The translations under genes and the position numbers were made by a program. Shown piece after piece: positions 63,911 to 64,000 of a stretch of DNA of 64,000 bases (position 1 is its first letter; every line of letters starts with the position of its first letter). The notes below the pieces were generated by a model. It was not told where the DNA came from. It saw only the letters and a list, made by a program, of their open reading frames with translations, and ran no database searches. The stretch lies in contig CAZOOK010000010.1 in assembly GCA_964581385.1 (NCBI GenBank), positions 76,135-140,134 of the forward strand, in the 5' to 3' direction. The DNA is from CAZOOK01 sp964581385. Its GTDB lineage: Bacteria; Pseudomonadota; Gammaproteobacteria; Nevskiales; Nevskiaceae.

Positions 63911-64000
63911 AACGCAGCAAATCAAGACGACCCCGCATCAAATGTGATCCAGTTCACAGATTTTTCACGCGCAGTGCTTTATCTTTATTTTTACATGAAC
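63911..64000. other. Right-edge stretch with a CRP-type site
   Basis: No gene is visible in these last 90 bases. TGTGA-TCCAGT-TCACA at 63943-63958 is a perfect CRP-like site, followed by an AT-rich stretch; a promoter for a gene outside the window is likely. Confidence 0.5.
63943..63958. promoter_or_regulatory. CRP-type site TGTGA-N6-TCACA
   Basis: Both half-sites match the consensus. It lies near the window edge, upstream of an unseen gene, and matches the core of the palindrome at 50490-50515. Confidence 0.6.

Noticed and set aside
1..64000. CRISPR arrays, rRNA genes and intact insertion sequences
   Set aside because: None was seen: no regular repeat-spacer arrays, no 16S or 23S sequence and no transposase frame.

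Overview
The window comes from a high-GC gammaproteobacterial chromosome. A run of conserved housekeeping genes points to the Xanthomonadales/Nevskiales/Steroidobacterales part of the class: tRNA-Leu, secG, tpiA, glmM, folP, ftsH, rlmE, greA, carB, carA, then dapB, dnaJ, dnaK, grpE, hrcA, then nadK, recN, then fur, bamE, rnfH, smpB and ssrA. The genus cannot be fixed from the sequence alone.

Region 1-24 kb is accessory and patchy. It holds a glycine-zipper protein, an orphan GspF/PilC-like membrane protein, a DUF1778-GNAT toxin-antitoxin pair and a Fic protein. A SYLF protein, an OmpA-type lipoprotein and a cyanide-insensitive-type cytochrome bd operon with a 42-codon DUF2474 gene follow. Next come a zinc alcohol dehydrogenase with a TIM-barrel isomerase and a TetR regulator. 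The rest is catabolic and envelope genes: a YVTN beta-propeller, a SnoaL-like protein, two paralogous SDRs around a MarR-type regulator, a TonB receptor, a GloVer-repeat protein, a PHB-depolymerase-like esterase and a second TetR. Two clean inverted repeats in this region look like TetR operators.

Region 24.5-36 kb is a co-directional minus-strand housekeeping block: protein export, triose phosphate isomerase, cell-wall precursor, folate, FtsH quality control, 23S rRNA methylation, transcript cleavage and carbamoyl phosphate for pyrimidines and arginine. Region 36-49 kb is mixed: ammonium transporter, radical SAM protein, cupredoxin plus di-heme peroxidase, chemoreceptor, Kup potassium transporter, an S15-type lipoprotein hydrolase and a DUF1302 outer-membrane protein.

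Region 49-62.8 kb holds dapB, the heat-shock operon hrcA-grpE-dnaK-dnaJ, nadK-recN, fur/bamE, rnfH/smpB, a thioredoxin-like protein and tmRNA. SmpB and tmRNA, the two parts of trans-translation, lie about 600 bp apart. The 3' end of tmRNA is an integration site. Just downstream lies a tyrosine-integrase gene that keeps the N-terminal DNA-binding half but has lost the catalytic half, replaced by an unrecognised sequence.

No rRNA, CRISPR array or intact insertion sequence was seen. Notable non-coding structures are a 32-bp perfect inverted repeat between dnaK and grpE, a family of GGGACTC/GAGTCCC repeats around rlmE-greA and at the end of carA, and two CRP-type TGTGA-N6-TCACA sites. I found no strong evidence for a wholly new multi-gene system. 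The best leads are the toxin/Fic cluster, the TetR operators and the chimeric integrase.
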